From: Flectonema sp. DT1601
Lineage: Eukaryota > Euglenozoa > Diplonemea > Diplonemida > Diplonemidae
Reading direction: 5' to 3'
DNA: 64,000 nucleotides
Assembly (NCBI GenBank): GCA_964019425.1
Contig: OZ025824.1
Span: 486,001-550,000, forward strand
This document shows positions 55,427 through 64,000 of this stretch, piece by piece. The notes below the pieces were generated by a model. The model ran no database searches. It saw only the letters and a program-made list of their open reading frames with translations, and was not told where the DNA came from. Position numbers and translations under genes: made by a program. Position 1 is the first letter of the stretch, and every line of letters starts with the position of its first letter.

Positions 55427-56406
55427 CAAAACCTGTTTTGAGAATGAAGGCGTGAGGGAAAAAAAAGCAGACCGACAACTCAACCAGACAGGACTAATAA
55501 TAATCCAGAATATTTATGGTTACATTGCTCGATGCAAATGCGGAACACCCGTGACGGGTGCCCGAAGAAGAGAGAGGGAGAGAGAGAGAGGGGGGTGTGT
55601 GTATCTGAAAAAGGCGAGTTAGTTATATAATCCAACGTTACTGTATATTATGAGTGCTAGGTAACTCACAGTAACAGAGGACCCAATCCGTAGCCATATC
55701 CGAAGATTTCGCATGGATTGTTGAAGTAGCATCGACTGAAAGATTAATGAATACGCGAAAGAGAGAGAGAGAGAGAGGGGGGAAAAGCAGTTCAAAAAAA
55801 AAGAAAAACAGGAAAGCCCGATTGACGGCAAGAAAAACGACTCTCCGACCTTCATTTTTTTCTCTTTGTTTTTTTCAAACAAGAAAAGACTTCCGTCCCA
55901 CACGCAGAGAAGACATCGCATCGCGTTCGACAAAAAAAGAGATGCCAAAACTGAGGTGAGGCGTTGCTTTCTTCCTTGGTTCGCCAGCTTAATTCTTCTT
56001 TTCTTTTCTTTTCGTTTCGTTTCCCAGCGCGCCGTGTGGAAAAAAGCAACTCGGAGCCTTACTACGGGTAAATAACAGTGAATAATTATTCCGAAACAGC
56101 GAGAAAGAACCTCCAACAAGAATCTAACAAAGGGACGGAACAATTTCAGTTCCCTTCATACAGAGACCAATGGAGGCTAATGAAGAGCCAGTAACGCAAT
56201 CGACATAGCAGAGCAGAGCAGATCAGAGCAGAGCAGATCAGAGCAAGGATTTCACAAGATGCACCGCAGGAAAGGATTTCACCAACGAACACTTCAGTTG
56301 TTTCGAGCAGAAGACAATTAACCACAAGAAAAGTTCCTCAACACGAAAATTATTGAAATTGGGATACGCGGCAACCCGCTACGATTCTCTCCAATTTCGT
56401 GCTTTC
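55427..56406. repeat. spacer X7 between A7 and A8, with a 127-bp insertion
   Basis: X-type. The GA tract is split by about 127 bp of unrelated sequence (about 55618-55745), and the region around CACCCGTGAC is shortened. The insertion begins AGTTATATAATCCAACGTTACTGT, which resembles 6886-6913. A6-like features resume after it. Confidence 0.8.
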
Positions 56407-57210
56407 TTAGTAGGGTCTTAGTAGGATCTCCCTAGACTGGAAGGCCGCCTCCGACAGGGCACAGTTGGTGCATCCCCCGCTGCCGCACGGAGGAAGGCAA
56501 GGTCCCTGGAGCATCCTCGGGCACCAGTTGTCGACGCACTCTCCGTTGATGACTCTGCACTGGTCGTATCCCGAGGTCTCGCACTTCGCAAGCGAGAAAC
56601 CCGAGCAGTCCACGCCCTCGCTGCTCAACGACGCGAACATCAGCCTCACGTTCGAATCGATGTCCACTCTCTCGAGGTGGTTCCTCGGGACCTGCTTCCT
56701 GAACGACATGAACTTGTGCTTGTCCTCCCCCGCTTCGCTGATGAACTTCGGCCCGCACTGCGAAGGAGTCCAACCCTGGGTCACCAGGTAGTTCCTGAAG
56801 TCCGCGTTCAGCCCGGCCTCGCATCTGTTGCACTTGTAGATGTTGATGTAGATGTCGCACTTCTTCACCGACGGGTGGTCCGCGCACCAGAACCTCATGA
56901 ACGAACCCGACGCGATGTTCCATGGCGGGATGTAGGCGGCGTTCAGGAGCTGCGACTCGGGGATGTGGAAGAACCTCGAACCAGCGGTCTCCGGGTCGAT
57001 CCACCCAGGCATGTAGTTGGCCACTTGCCCTCCCCCGAGAGGGATCAACGTTCCGCTGCTCACCGTCGCCGCGCTGCTCGTGTCCGGCGTCCCGAACACG
57101 CACCAACAGACGTCCGTCGGGTACTTGCTCAGGGCTGCCTGCAGGGCAGGCGAGTCTTGGGCTTGGGCAGCTGCGACGACCGCCGTGATCAGGGTAGCGA
57201 TGGCCTTCAT
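56407..57210 (-). CDS. secreted Cys-rich array protein, A-type copy A8 (altered C-terminus)
   Basis: 267 residues. Compared with other A copies it has Gly129Arg, Asp159Glu and Asp228Asn. After Ser259 the tail is REILLRPY instead of GGEIPF. On the plus strand the change is a local duplication of the CTTAGTAGG motif (TTAGTAGGGTCTTAGTAGG) with small indels at the stop. All 16 cysteines remain, so it is probably functional. It is the most diverged A copy and lies at the transcriptional 5' end of the A series. Confidence 0.85.
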   Translation of the reverse strand: MKAIATLITAVVAAAQAQDSPALQAALSKYPTDVCWCVFGTPDTSSAATVSSGTLIPLGGGQVANYMPGWIDPETAGSRFFHIPESQLLNAAYIPPWNIASGSFMRFWCADHPSVKKCDIYINIYKCNRCEAGLNADFRNYLVTQGWTPSQCGPKFISEAGEDKHKFMSFRKQVPRNHLERVDIDSNVRLMFASLSSEGVDCSGFSLAKCETSGYDQCRVINGECVDNWCPRMLQGPCLPPCGSGGCTNCALSEAAFQSREILLRPY

Positions 57211-57263
57211 GTTTGTTTTTTTTTTTTTTTTTTTTTTCCCGCACAAAAAAAGGGGTTTCAAAG

Positions 57264-58902
57264 CAAAACCTGTTTTGAGAATGAAGGCGTGAGGGAAAAA
57301 AAAGCAGACCGACAACTCAACCAGTGCAATTGTTTGTTGAGAGGGGGTTGCCTTTCGACAACTTAAGAAAAAACCAAATCACTGTTTCAACTGAGATGTC
57401 AAACCGAAGCACAACTAAATCCAAGCAACGTTAAGTATTTAATTATTTTGGATCCCATGACAGCAATCACGGGAGGAAAGGCAGGTTGCTATGAAAAAGG
57501 TGCGGCCGACGATCTCGGGGCACTTAGGGGGACTTGGATTTAATACGATACGAAAGTGATGGAGAGGAGCAAAAAAGGAACTCAGACATTCATCACAGTC
57601 CTCCTTTGCAAAAGAGTTGGAGAGGAATTAGGAAACAGAATAACGACATCATGAGAACCTTATTGTGAACCATCGAAATTAAGGAATCACTATGGCTCAC
57701 ACTGGTACCTCATTGATGAGGGAAAGAATGCAACAGAAATACACCCAATACGATAATTGAGTTTTATAATATTTACTGTCGGAAGTATTGTTGGTTTGTA
57801 GTAGATGATGATGATGTTGATAAAATGTAATTTCTGTGTCATTCAATAAAAAGGAAACTGATAGTTGCGTCTTGGATGTGCTTTCGAAACATCCATTTGA
57901 AAAAAATGTGAGTTTTGCCTTTGCAGTTTTCACAGCTCTACATAAACTCACAAGTACAACACAATAACCATTCCTTCACCGTGTACAAAACAAGTTCTTT
58001 AATTAGGAGCGCCAGCGCAAAAGGGGGGAAGATGAAACGACCAGCACAGCTACCTGCAAGAACTCGATTGGTGGATGAATAGAGAGACAGAAAAAAAAAC
58101 TAGAAAGAAAATACTAAATACGAAATAAATAAAAACAACAAAAGAAGTGGCGATAAACCACATGCTGAAAGGTTCTAATATAAATGCGCTGACCAATTAC
58201 CAAGTGAATTGTATTCAGAAATGATTATCGAAAAGCGCCAACTGGATACAATTTTGCATGCGATTTCTCTGCCATCTTAATAATGTTTTCATTGAAAGTG
58301 ATTTGCTTTGATTGAAAGTGATTTGATTGCCTGTGTGAATATTTGCGTGCGAGGAGATGTTCTCGTGTGACAATTCCGTTTATTAAATTAAACAACCTAT
58401 TACTTGACAACACACACACACACACCACAACACAAGAGTTGGGCTTCTAGTTCGGTTAGGAGAACACCTCTTCCGAGGGATTACGAGAATAAGAAATCAC
58501 CAACCCAAAGACAGACCGTCCTTGCCAGACAACTATTTCCAAATGATTCTCAAAATGATAAAAAGGAAATACCTTCTCTCCCCCTCAGCAGTTCGTTGAA
58601 AGGAAGCTTTGACTGGCTGGATGAACTGCACAACTACTCCAAGAAGCAGCTGATGAATAATTTCAAGAACAACTAACTCGTTTCGTTTGTTTTTTTTATT
58701 GATGAGTAGCTTTGGGATAGTTCATAGCTCAATAAGTATGTAAAATAATTATTATTTGGAAAGAAGACAAAACACTAAATGACGACCACTATTTACTGAC
58801 CGACACGACACACAAAACACTGAAGAAGTACTTTATACAAAGTGATGATTCATTGCAAGTGTTTGAAAAACATTTAGTCAGTAGAACACCTCAAATACCC
58901 TC
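57264..58902. repeat. spacer Y' between A8 and C1 (mosaic)
   Basis: Begins like Y (through GGCCGACGATCTC, about 57517), then diverges to about 57930. It returns to Y-like sequence at 57935-58093, diverges again, and from about 58520 matches the 3' flank of B genes up to the C1 stop. The plus-strand frame at 37791 of Y1 is disrupted here. A CA microsatellite is at 58411-58424. Confidence 0.75.
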
Positions 58903-59703
58903 CTACTGAAAGGCAGCCTCCTTGAGAGCACAGTTGTTGCATCCTCCCCTGCCGCACGGAGGAAGGCAACCTCCTCCCCCTCCATTCTGACTTGGACCCT
59001 GAAACGTCTTCGGGCACCAGTCGTCAACACACTCTCCCTTGATGACTTTGCATTGCTTGAATCCCGAAGTCTCGCACTTATTAATTGGAAAGTCAGAGCA
59101 GTCAACACCCACTGGTTCCATTGTTAAGAACATCAACTTCACATTAGAATTGAACTCAACTCTCTCGATATCCCAAGCTGATATCTGCTTTCTGTAAGTC
59201 ATGAACTTGTGCGATTCCTCACCCGCATCGCTGATGAACTTCGGACCGCACTGCGAAGGAGTCCAACCGTTGGTCACCAGGTAGTTCGAGAAATCCTCAT
59301 TCAATCCAACCTCACATCCCGAGCACTTGTAAAGGTTGATGTAGATATCACACTTCTTTCCTACCGAATCCGCACAAAATAATCTCAAAAACGAGTTTGG
59401 TGCGATGTTCCATGGTGGGATGTAGGCGGCGTTCCCCAACTGAGATTCAGGGAAGTCGAAGAATTTCGAATTAATCGTCGACTGATCAATCCACCCAGGC
59501 ATGTAGTTGCCTACGAACCCACCACCAAGAGTAATTAATGTGGGGGCACTGCTTGTAGAAACTGTTGTGGAAACTGACTCTGGCTCAACCAAAAGTGCCC
59601 AACACGTGTCCGTTGGCAACGACGCAATTTTATTTTTCACTGCCTGTGAGTCTTCAGCGTATGCAGCTACAGCAAAGGCTATGATAGATGCGATGGCCTT
59701 CAT
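58903..59703 (-). CDS. secreted Cys-rich array protein, C-type
   Basis: 266 residues with signal peptide MKAIASIIAFAVAAYA. The start resembles the A type (MKAIA..., TDTCW), but the middle run YKCSGCEVGLNEDF through SHKFMTYRKQ is identical to the B type, also at DNA level. The tail also resembles B (GGGGGCLPPCGRGGCNNCALKEAAFQ). The region between (ERVEFNSNVKLMFLTMEPVGVDC) is unique. One N-terminal Cys (34) and the shared C-terminal clusters remain. It looks like the ancestral or founding member patched by gene conversion. No palindrome upstream. First gene of the array in the direction of transcription. Intact. Confidence 0.87.
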   Translation of the reverse strand: MKAIASIIAFAVAAYAEDSQAVKNKIASLPTDTCWALLVEPESVSTTVSTSSAPTLITLGGGFVGNYMPGWIDQSTINSKFFDFPESQLGNAAYIPPWNIAPNSFLRLFCADSVGKKCDIYINLYKCSGCEVGLNEDFSNYLVTNGWTPSQCGPKFISDAGEESHKFMTYRKQISAWDIERVEFNSNVKLMFLTMEPVGVDCSDFPINKCETSGFKQCKVIKGECVDDWCPKTFQGPSQNGGGGGCLPPCGRGGCNNCALKEAAFQ

Positions 59704-59900
59704 TTTTAACTTTTGATAAGTAGTTTTTGAAAAAGATCTTTTTTTTGAAGAGGAGAATGAAAATTAAAGAACCCAAAAAAAAACAACAACCAACCAACCA
59801 CAGATGCAAAGATACATAAATAACGGTATTGGGAACAAGTCTTCCCTATCAAAGTGAATCCCATCTAAACGAGTACTTCTTAAATATTACTCTTCCGAAC

Positions 59901-60268
59901 TCATGAAGCAGGATCATTTGAGGATTTGTTATTTTCTTTTGCGTTGTCCGATAGGACCTTTTGGTTTAATACACTCAGTATTGCTGATGCTCTCTGTTTT
60001 TTTGTGTTTTTTCTTTCTTTTTTTTTTTTTTTTTGAATTCAAAGAGAAAAAAAAAATATATATATTATTATAAAATACACACCCCAAGCCTTCTCTCGTA
60101 TTCGAGACTACTCTCCGAAATATTTTGAGATGCCTTGAATTCCTTTCTAACGTTATCAGCAAAAAATTCTCTCGCTATTTTAGTTGGAAACATTACCTCG
60201 TTCGTTGATATCCTCATCATATATCTGTATAGCATTTTAGCCGATGTTAATTCTACGTTGGCGGTCAT
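59901..60268 (-). CDS. LYR-motif protein (two exons)
   Basis: Exon 1 is 60083-60268 and exon 2 is 59901-59993, with an 89-bp phase-0 intron (CTTGGG|GTGTGT, AAACAG|AGAGCA). The 92-residue product has LTSAKMLYRYMMR (the LYR signature at about 12-15), the conserved Phe in VMFPTK, and VRKEFKASQNI, the R-x-x-F motif of the Complex1_LYR family. It continues ERRLG-RASAILSVLNQKVL, the expected last helix. Such small mitochondrial proteins serve Fe-S cluster transfer, respiratory-complex assembly or acyl-carrier binding; which role applies cannot be told. Acceptor AGAG|AGCATC is a weaker alternative that gives a basic tail. A start 22 codons upstream is unlikely. Confidence 0.8.
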
Positions 60269-60442
60269 GTTTATCTTTTTTATTTGTCTGAGTTTTTGAA
60301 TTACGTCATAAATAACAAAAAAAAAAAGTGTCACATATAAAAAAAAAAATAATAAAAAATGAATTTCACCTAAATCAAATTATTTAACAACAACACTTTG
60401 CGTTGAATGAAAAATGAAAGAAAACACTGCTTTTTGCTGGGT

Positions 60443-60476
<34 letters not shown>

Positions 60477-60556
60477 TCTTTCATGAAAAGTACAGAGCGT
60501 GGGTCAGAAGTCGCTAACCAGAAACTCACTCATCTCACTCAAAAGTAATAATAATT

Positions 60557-61605
60557 TTAGTACCGACCAGGTACTACTCCAGGTGGTGGTGGAGGAACAC
60601 CTCCCGGCGGTGGTGGCAAACCGTTCTGTGTTGGAGTTATTCATCAAAAAAAAACAACGAAAATTTAAAAATAAAACAGTACAATAAAACATAAATACAC
60701 ACCCCGCCTATTTCAGACATAAATCTCTTCAACTCATCATCAGCACCACCAGTGTTTCGTTGAGGAGCAGCAGCCATTGGGTTGAATCCCTGTTGTAGAT
60801 TGTTTATTGTGAATAACAATTGATAGTGGTTATATAAAACAGATATAAAAATAAAAAAAAGAGAGAAATAACAAACTGATTTGCTCGATGGATTCCAAAT
60901 ATCCTCTCTGTATGTACCATTAAGGATTGCGACTTCCTTTCTGTTTTGGTTACGGAAATCAATAGCTTCTTGTTTATCAGAAATAATGAATTCAATTTTC
61001 TCAACACATCTTTTGAGAGCTTCTTCACTTGGAGCTGTAATATGACAATGGGGAGCATCATCCTCACCAGCTTTGTGTTCTGGTGCGGCAGGTTGAGCAG
61101 TATGCATATCGGATATCCCCTTACCTAACAGTGATATTTTACATCCTGTACTCTGTTGAAGTTCTTTATGTGTCTTACCACGAGCTCCAATAATTGCTCC
61201 AAACGCTTTGCTGTGAATTTGATCTTTTGTAAAATATATCTTTTTCGTGATACGAGAATCACTTTGAGCAGTCTTTTGATTTACTCTTGAACTGAGTGCT
61301 AATATATCTTGAACCAGTCTCATTTTCTTTTCTTTAAACACCATTTGTGCAGTATTGACCCTCTCACCAGCTGCATTATAAACGGGTTTGTCTTCCTTTC
61401 TCCTCTTTCTTTGGTACCATTCTTCCTCCTGCTTCAACCCTTCCATCGCTAACATATCTTGGAATCCCGATCTTTTCATAAACGCGGCCATGGCTTGTCC
61501 TTTGGCTACGCTGAACAGCTCTGGTGGTACATAAGTCGGAACGTTCATAGAATGTTTACGGTCTTCAGACCACCTCTTTAGAGGTTGCTGCCCGTAGAGA
61601 GACAT
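60557..61605 (-). CDS. branchpoint-binding protein / splicing factor 1 (SF1/BBP), three exons
   Basis: Exons 60877-61605, 60703-60789 and 60557-60625; introns of 87 and 77 bp, all phase 0, with clear CAG acceptors. The 294-residue product has an N-terminal KRWSEDRK that fits the U2AF-ligand motif and the helix-hairpin region (YVPPELF...AMAAF). PVYNAAGERVNTAQ is the standard SF1 segment before the KH domain. The KH domain (about 120-215) has IIGARGKTHKEL (G-x-x-G loop), and the QUA2 helix has KEVAILNGTYRED. SF1 binds the branchpoint sequence with this KH-QUA2 unit. The C-terminus is a short Pro-rich tail (GLPPPPGGVPPPPPGVV). There is no CCHC zinc knuckle, unlike yeast and human SF1. Agrees with an organism that splices introns. 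Confidence 0.92.
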
Positions 61606-62244
61606 TGTTGTGCCTTGCTTGTGAATGGTAAATAATTATTAAAAAAAAAAATAAATAAAAATAACATTATAACATGTAAGGTAATTACTTGTACGAAAAT
61701 GCGTCGAGATTCTCTCTCGCACAACTGAAGAAAAATCATGCCTCTGGTGTTGTTGTTGTTGTTGTTTTTTTTTTTTTTTCCACGTTATTCACAAAATAAT
61801 CGATACTAAAAATAATAAGCAAACATATTAAGGGGGAAAAATAAACCTATATCAACCATTTCACTAATTATGTACACAAAAAAGTGTCTTTTGTTCCCAC
61901 TAATGTTTGACTCGCAAGAAGTTGTTAAAATCAACAGAGACGACTCAGTACATCAACAATATCACTGCGAGCGATTAAATGTTGATTTGGAGGTGTTTCT
62001 TGTTAACAGCGTCCTACTGGAGAAGTTATCAGTGTCTTTTTTGAAAAGGGTCAAAAAAATAATAATGGGTTCAATCAACTCCTTAATTCATCCCCAGCTT
62101 TACTGACTGGTAAGTTCAATTCCCATTGAATATCGCGTCTAGCTGCGGTCTTCATCGATCCCATCCACCGGTAAGTGCTATTGTTGTCACCCCACTACGC
62201 GCGGTAGATGGGGGACCGCAAAACAGTTTTACCTGCCGTTGGGA

Positions 62245-62271
62245 TTTTTTCCAGAAAAAATAATATCGGTC
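62245..62271. repeat. 26-bp direct repeat, left copy
   Basis: TTTTTCCAGAAAAAATAATA followed by TCGGTC; repeated at 62468-62493. The two copies enclose the rRNA fragment. Confidence 0.85.
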
Positions 62272-62322
62272 CTCTTAGCCAGCCAACCAAGGCCAGCTGA
62301 CTAACAGAATTCGACTTTGGTA

Positions 62323-62383
62323 GATCCTGTTGCAGGTTCACCTACAGCAACTTCGTTACGACTTTTGCTTCCTCTAGCTGAGA
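62323..62383 (-). rRNA. 18S (SSU) rRNA 3'-end fragment, probable pseudogene
   Basis: On the minus strand this reads ...AGAGGAAGCAAAAGTCGTAACGAAG, then TGTAGGTGAACCTGC and AACAGGATC. AGTCGTAAC and GTAGGTGAACCTGC are the universally conserved 3' end of eukaryotic SSU rRNA (helix 45). The bases around them differ from the canonical sequence, but helix 45 can still form. Upstream sense sequence does not continue as recognisable helix 44, and downstream is not an obvious ITS. So it is a ~61-bp fragment rather than a gene. Confidence 0.75.
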
Positions 62384-62467
62384 AATATTGCTGGGATTCG
62401 AAACGCTCTAAGCGGTTGCCCCGCAGAGAGCTCTCTCTCCCACAGTTCTATCCCGCAGTAGATTCCG

Positions 62468-62493
62468 TTTTTCCAGAAAAAATAATATCGGTC
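62468..62493. repeat. 26-bp direct repeat, right copy
   Basis: Second copy of 62245-62271, 223 bp away. Confidence 0.85.
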
Positions 62494-64000
62494 TGAGCCA
62501 ACGGTGTCAAAAACAGGGCATGTTTTTTGACCATATTTTGGTGGAATGGTTGATATATTTATTTGTAATAAAAAAAAATAAAAAGAAATTGTCATTCCCT
62601 TTTTTGAAAAGACATTAAAAAAAGAAAATTAACAACCAGAGCAGAAAGAATAACTGATGAATACTATTTTTTTTATTTATTTACGAATTAATGGTAACAG
62701 TCAGATCGCTACCAGCCAACTACGCAATCAAAATTTTAAAGAAAAAAAAATTTAAAAATAAAAAAAAAAATAAAAAATTGTTATCTAATTTCTCCAAAAC
62801 ACGCACAAAAAAAAAAAAAAAAAGAAACACCCCCTCTGGTTATCTTGAAGAATTCTTATCCTCAACTGCAAGAAAAGTGATTCTCACTTGCTTGAAATCA
62901 AACAATACGAAATGTCGTATTTTTTTTTTTTTTTTTTTTGACTGATCGAGTCTGCTAACATGCATTCAATTAATAGGAATTGATATGAAATACCTTTTTT
63001 TTTTTTTTTTTTTTTTTGTTCTGAAGAATCATCTTCAGGAATTGCATGGCACAATATTCTCTTACACACACATGACTACTTCTTTACAGTCCAGGGAACT
63101 GTCAGGTTATCTGGGAAGTAGAATCACTTTATATTAATAGTCCACAGATCAAAAAGAAAAAGGGAGTAATTTGATACTGCATTCTTAAGCTTTGGGGGAG
63201 ATTGAACGTTTGAATTTGTAAAACACAACTGTTTTTGTATCACGTTAACATAAAACGATAATTTAACAATCTGTTAAGGATACAGTGAACTATGGTGATG
63301 CTTAACTAATTGGCAGGTATCCCTCTGCTAAGGCTAAATATCTCCCGGAGACCGATAGCGAACAAGTACAGTGATGGAAAGATGCAAAGAACTTTGAAAA
63401 GAGGGTTAAAAGTCCCTGAAACCGGTGAGTGGTAAGAGGCCTTTTGCTTTCTTAAGCTCAAAGGGGGGAAAAAAACATCTTCCTCATGGCTGACAAAAGC
63501 TCATGGGGTTTTGTTTTTATTTTATTTTATTTTATTTTTTGTCAGAGAAACGTGACATTTACAATGAGAGACTTGCCTTTGTTGTAGTTTCACTTTTTTA
63601 TGAACAAACAGCGTTGTTCTAAGCAAGCACACACCACAACAGCAAAAAAGTATCGGTTTTTTTTTTTTTTTTTTCCCCTCCCTATGTGGAGCAATCATTC
63701 GAAACTCTGCGGCATAAAACAAAAAAAAGAAAGTAACTAGAGGAGAGAGAGAGGGGGAAAAAAAAAAACTAACTGCGAGCAAGAGAACATACCACTCCCT
63801 CCCCAACTATCGAGAGAAAGAACGGTGGAAAGGCTGAATGACAGTATAAAGTAATTGAATATAATAAAAAAAGAACTTTTGTTTTTTGTTTTGTTTTTTT
63901 AAACTTACAATGGGGAGGGGATGGGAAAGTGTGATTAGAAGAAAAATATCAACACCGAGTAATAAGAAAACAAAGACAGAATACTGAAAAATCAGACAAA

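Larger units (their letters stand above)
61606..64000. other. gene-free right-hand region with rRNA fragment and repeats
   Basis: No supported protein gene. It contains a GTT microsatellite near 61747-61765, the 18S 3'-end fragment at 62323-62383 flanked by 26-bp direct repeats, many A and T runs, and 63193-63300, which resembles left-end repeats (7522-7547 and 589-690). Confidence 0.6.

Noticed and set aside
62385-62450. A possible tRNA next to the 18S fragment (TTCGAATCCC-like T-loop on the minus strand)
   Set aside because: No acceptor stem or anticodon arm can be built around it.

Overview
The window is nuclear DNA of a microbial eukaryote. Protein-coding exons are dense and compact. They carry short cis-spliced introns (68-270 bp, GT...AG, donors often GTGTGT or GTATGT). 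Spacers are AT-rich and full of A/T homopolymers. The proteins are typically eukaryotic: cytosolic Hsp70 ending EEVD, Dnmt2, SF1/BBP, an LYR protein, a TAF12-like histone fold and a MEKK-type kinase. I cannot name the species. The Ser-Ile-Pro-Thr stalk repeats of the receptor kinase and the Hsp70 sequence feel protist-like (stramenopile, rhizarian or similar), but that is only an impression.

Every coding gene I can support (25) lies on the minus strand. From right to left in coordinates, i.e. in the direction of transcription, the order is: SF1/BBP, LYR protein, a 25-kb tandem array of secreted Cys-rich proteins, TAF12-like protein, YbjQ-domain protein, imine-reductase-like enzyme, coiled-coil protein, a large type II membrane protein with two nucleotide-binding-like motifs, Dnmt2, two hsp70 genes, a CYTH phosphatase, an MMPL/RND transporter and a receptor kinase. 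Long gene-free stretches are 1-1952, 6462-13159 and 61606-64000. They hold dispersed and tandem repeats, a foldback/MITE-like element with 73-75 bp terminal inverted repeats (11597-12267), and a fragment of an 18S rRNA 3' end (62323-62383).

The most distinctive feature is 34.2-59.7 kb: twelve paralogous genes for secreted proteins of 265-273 residues with 14-16 cysteines, of a family I do not recognise. There are eight A-type copies, three B-type and one C-type. They are joined by two kinds of spacer, X (about 0.85 kb) and Y (about 1.98 kb), in the order X-A-X-A-Y-B-X-A-X-A-Y-B-X-A-Y-B-X-A-X-A-X-A-Y'-C. Offsets of 6511, 4796 and 11307 bp between equivalent copies reveal recent block duplications. 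A 14-bp palindrome lies upstream of every A and B gene.

The two hsp70 genes form a second, smaller tandem duplication with identical proteins except for one GGMP repeat. One copy carries an inserted 105-bp dispersed repeat in its intron.
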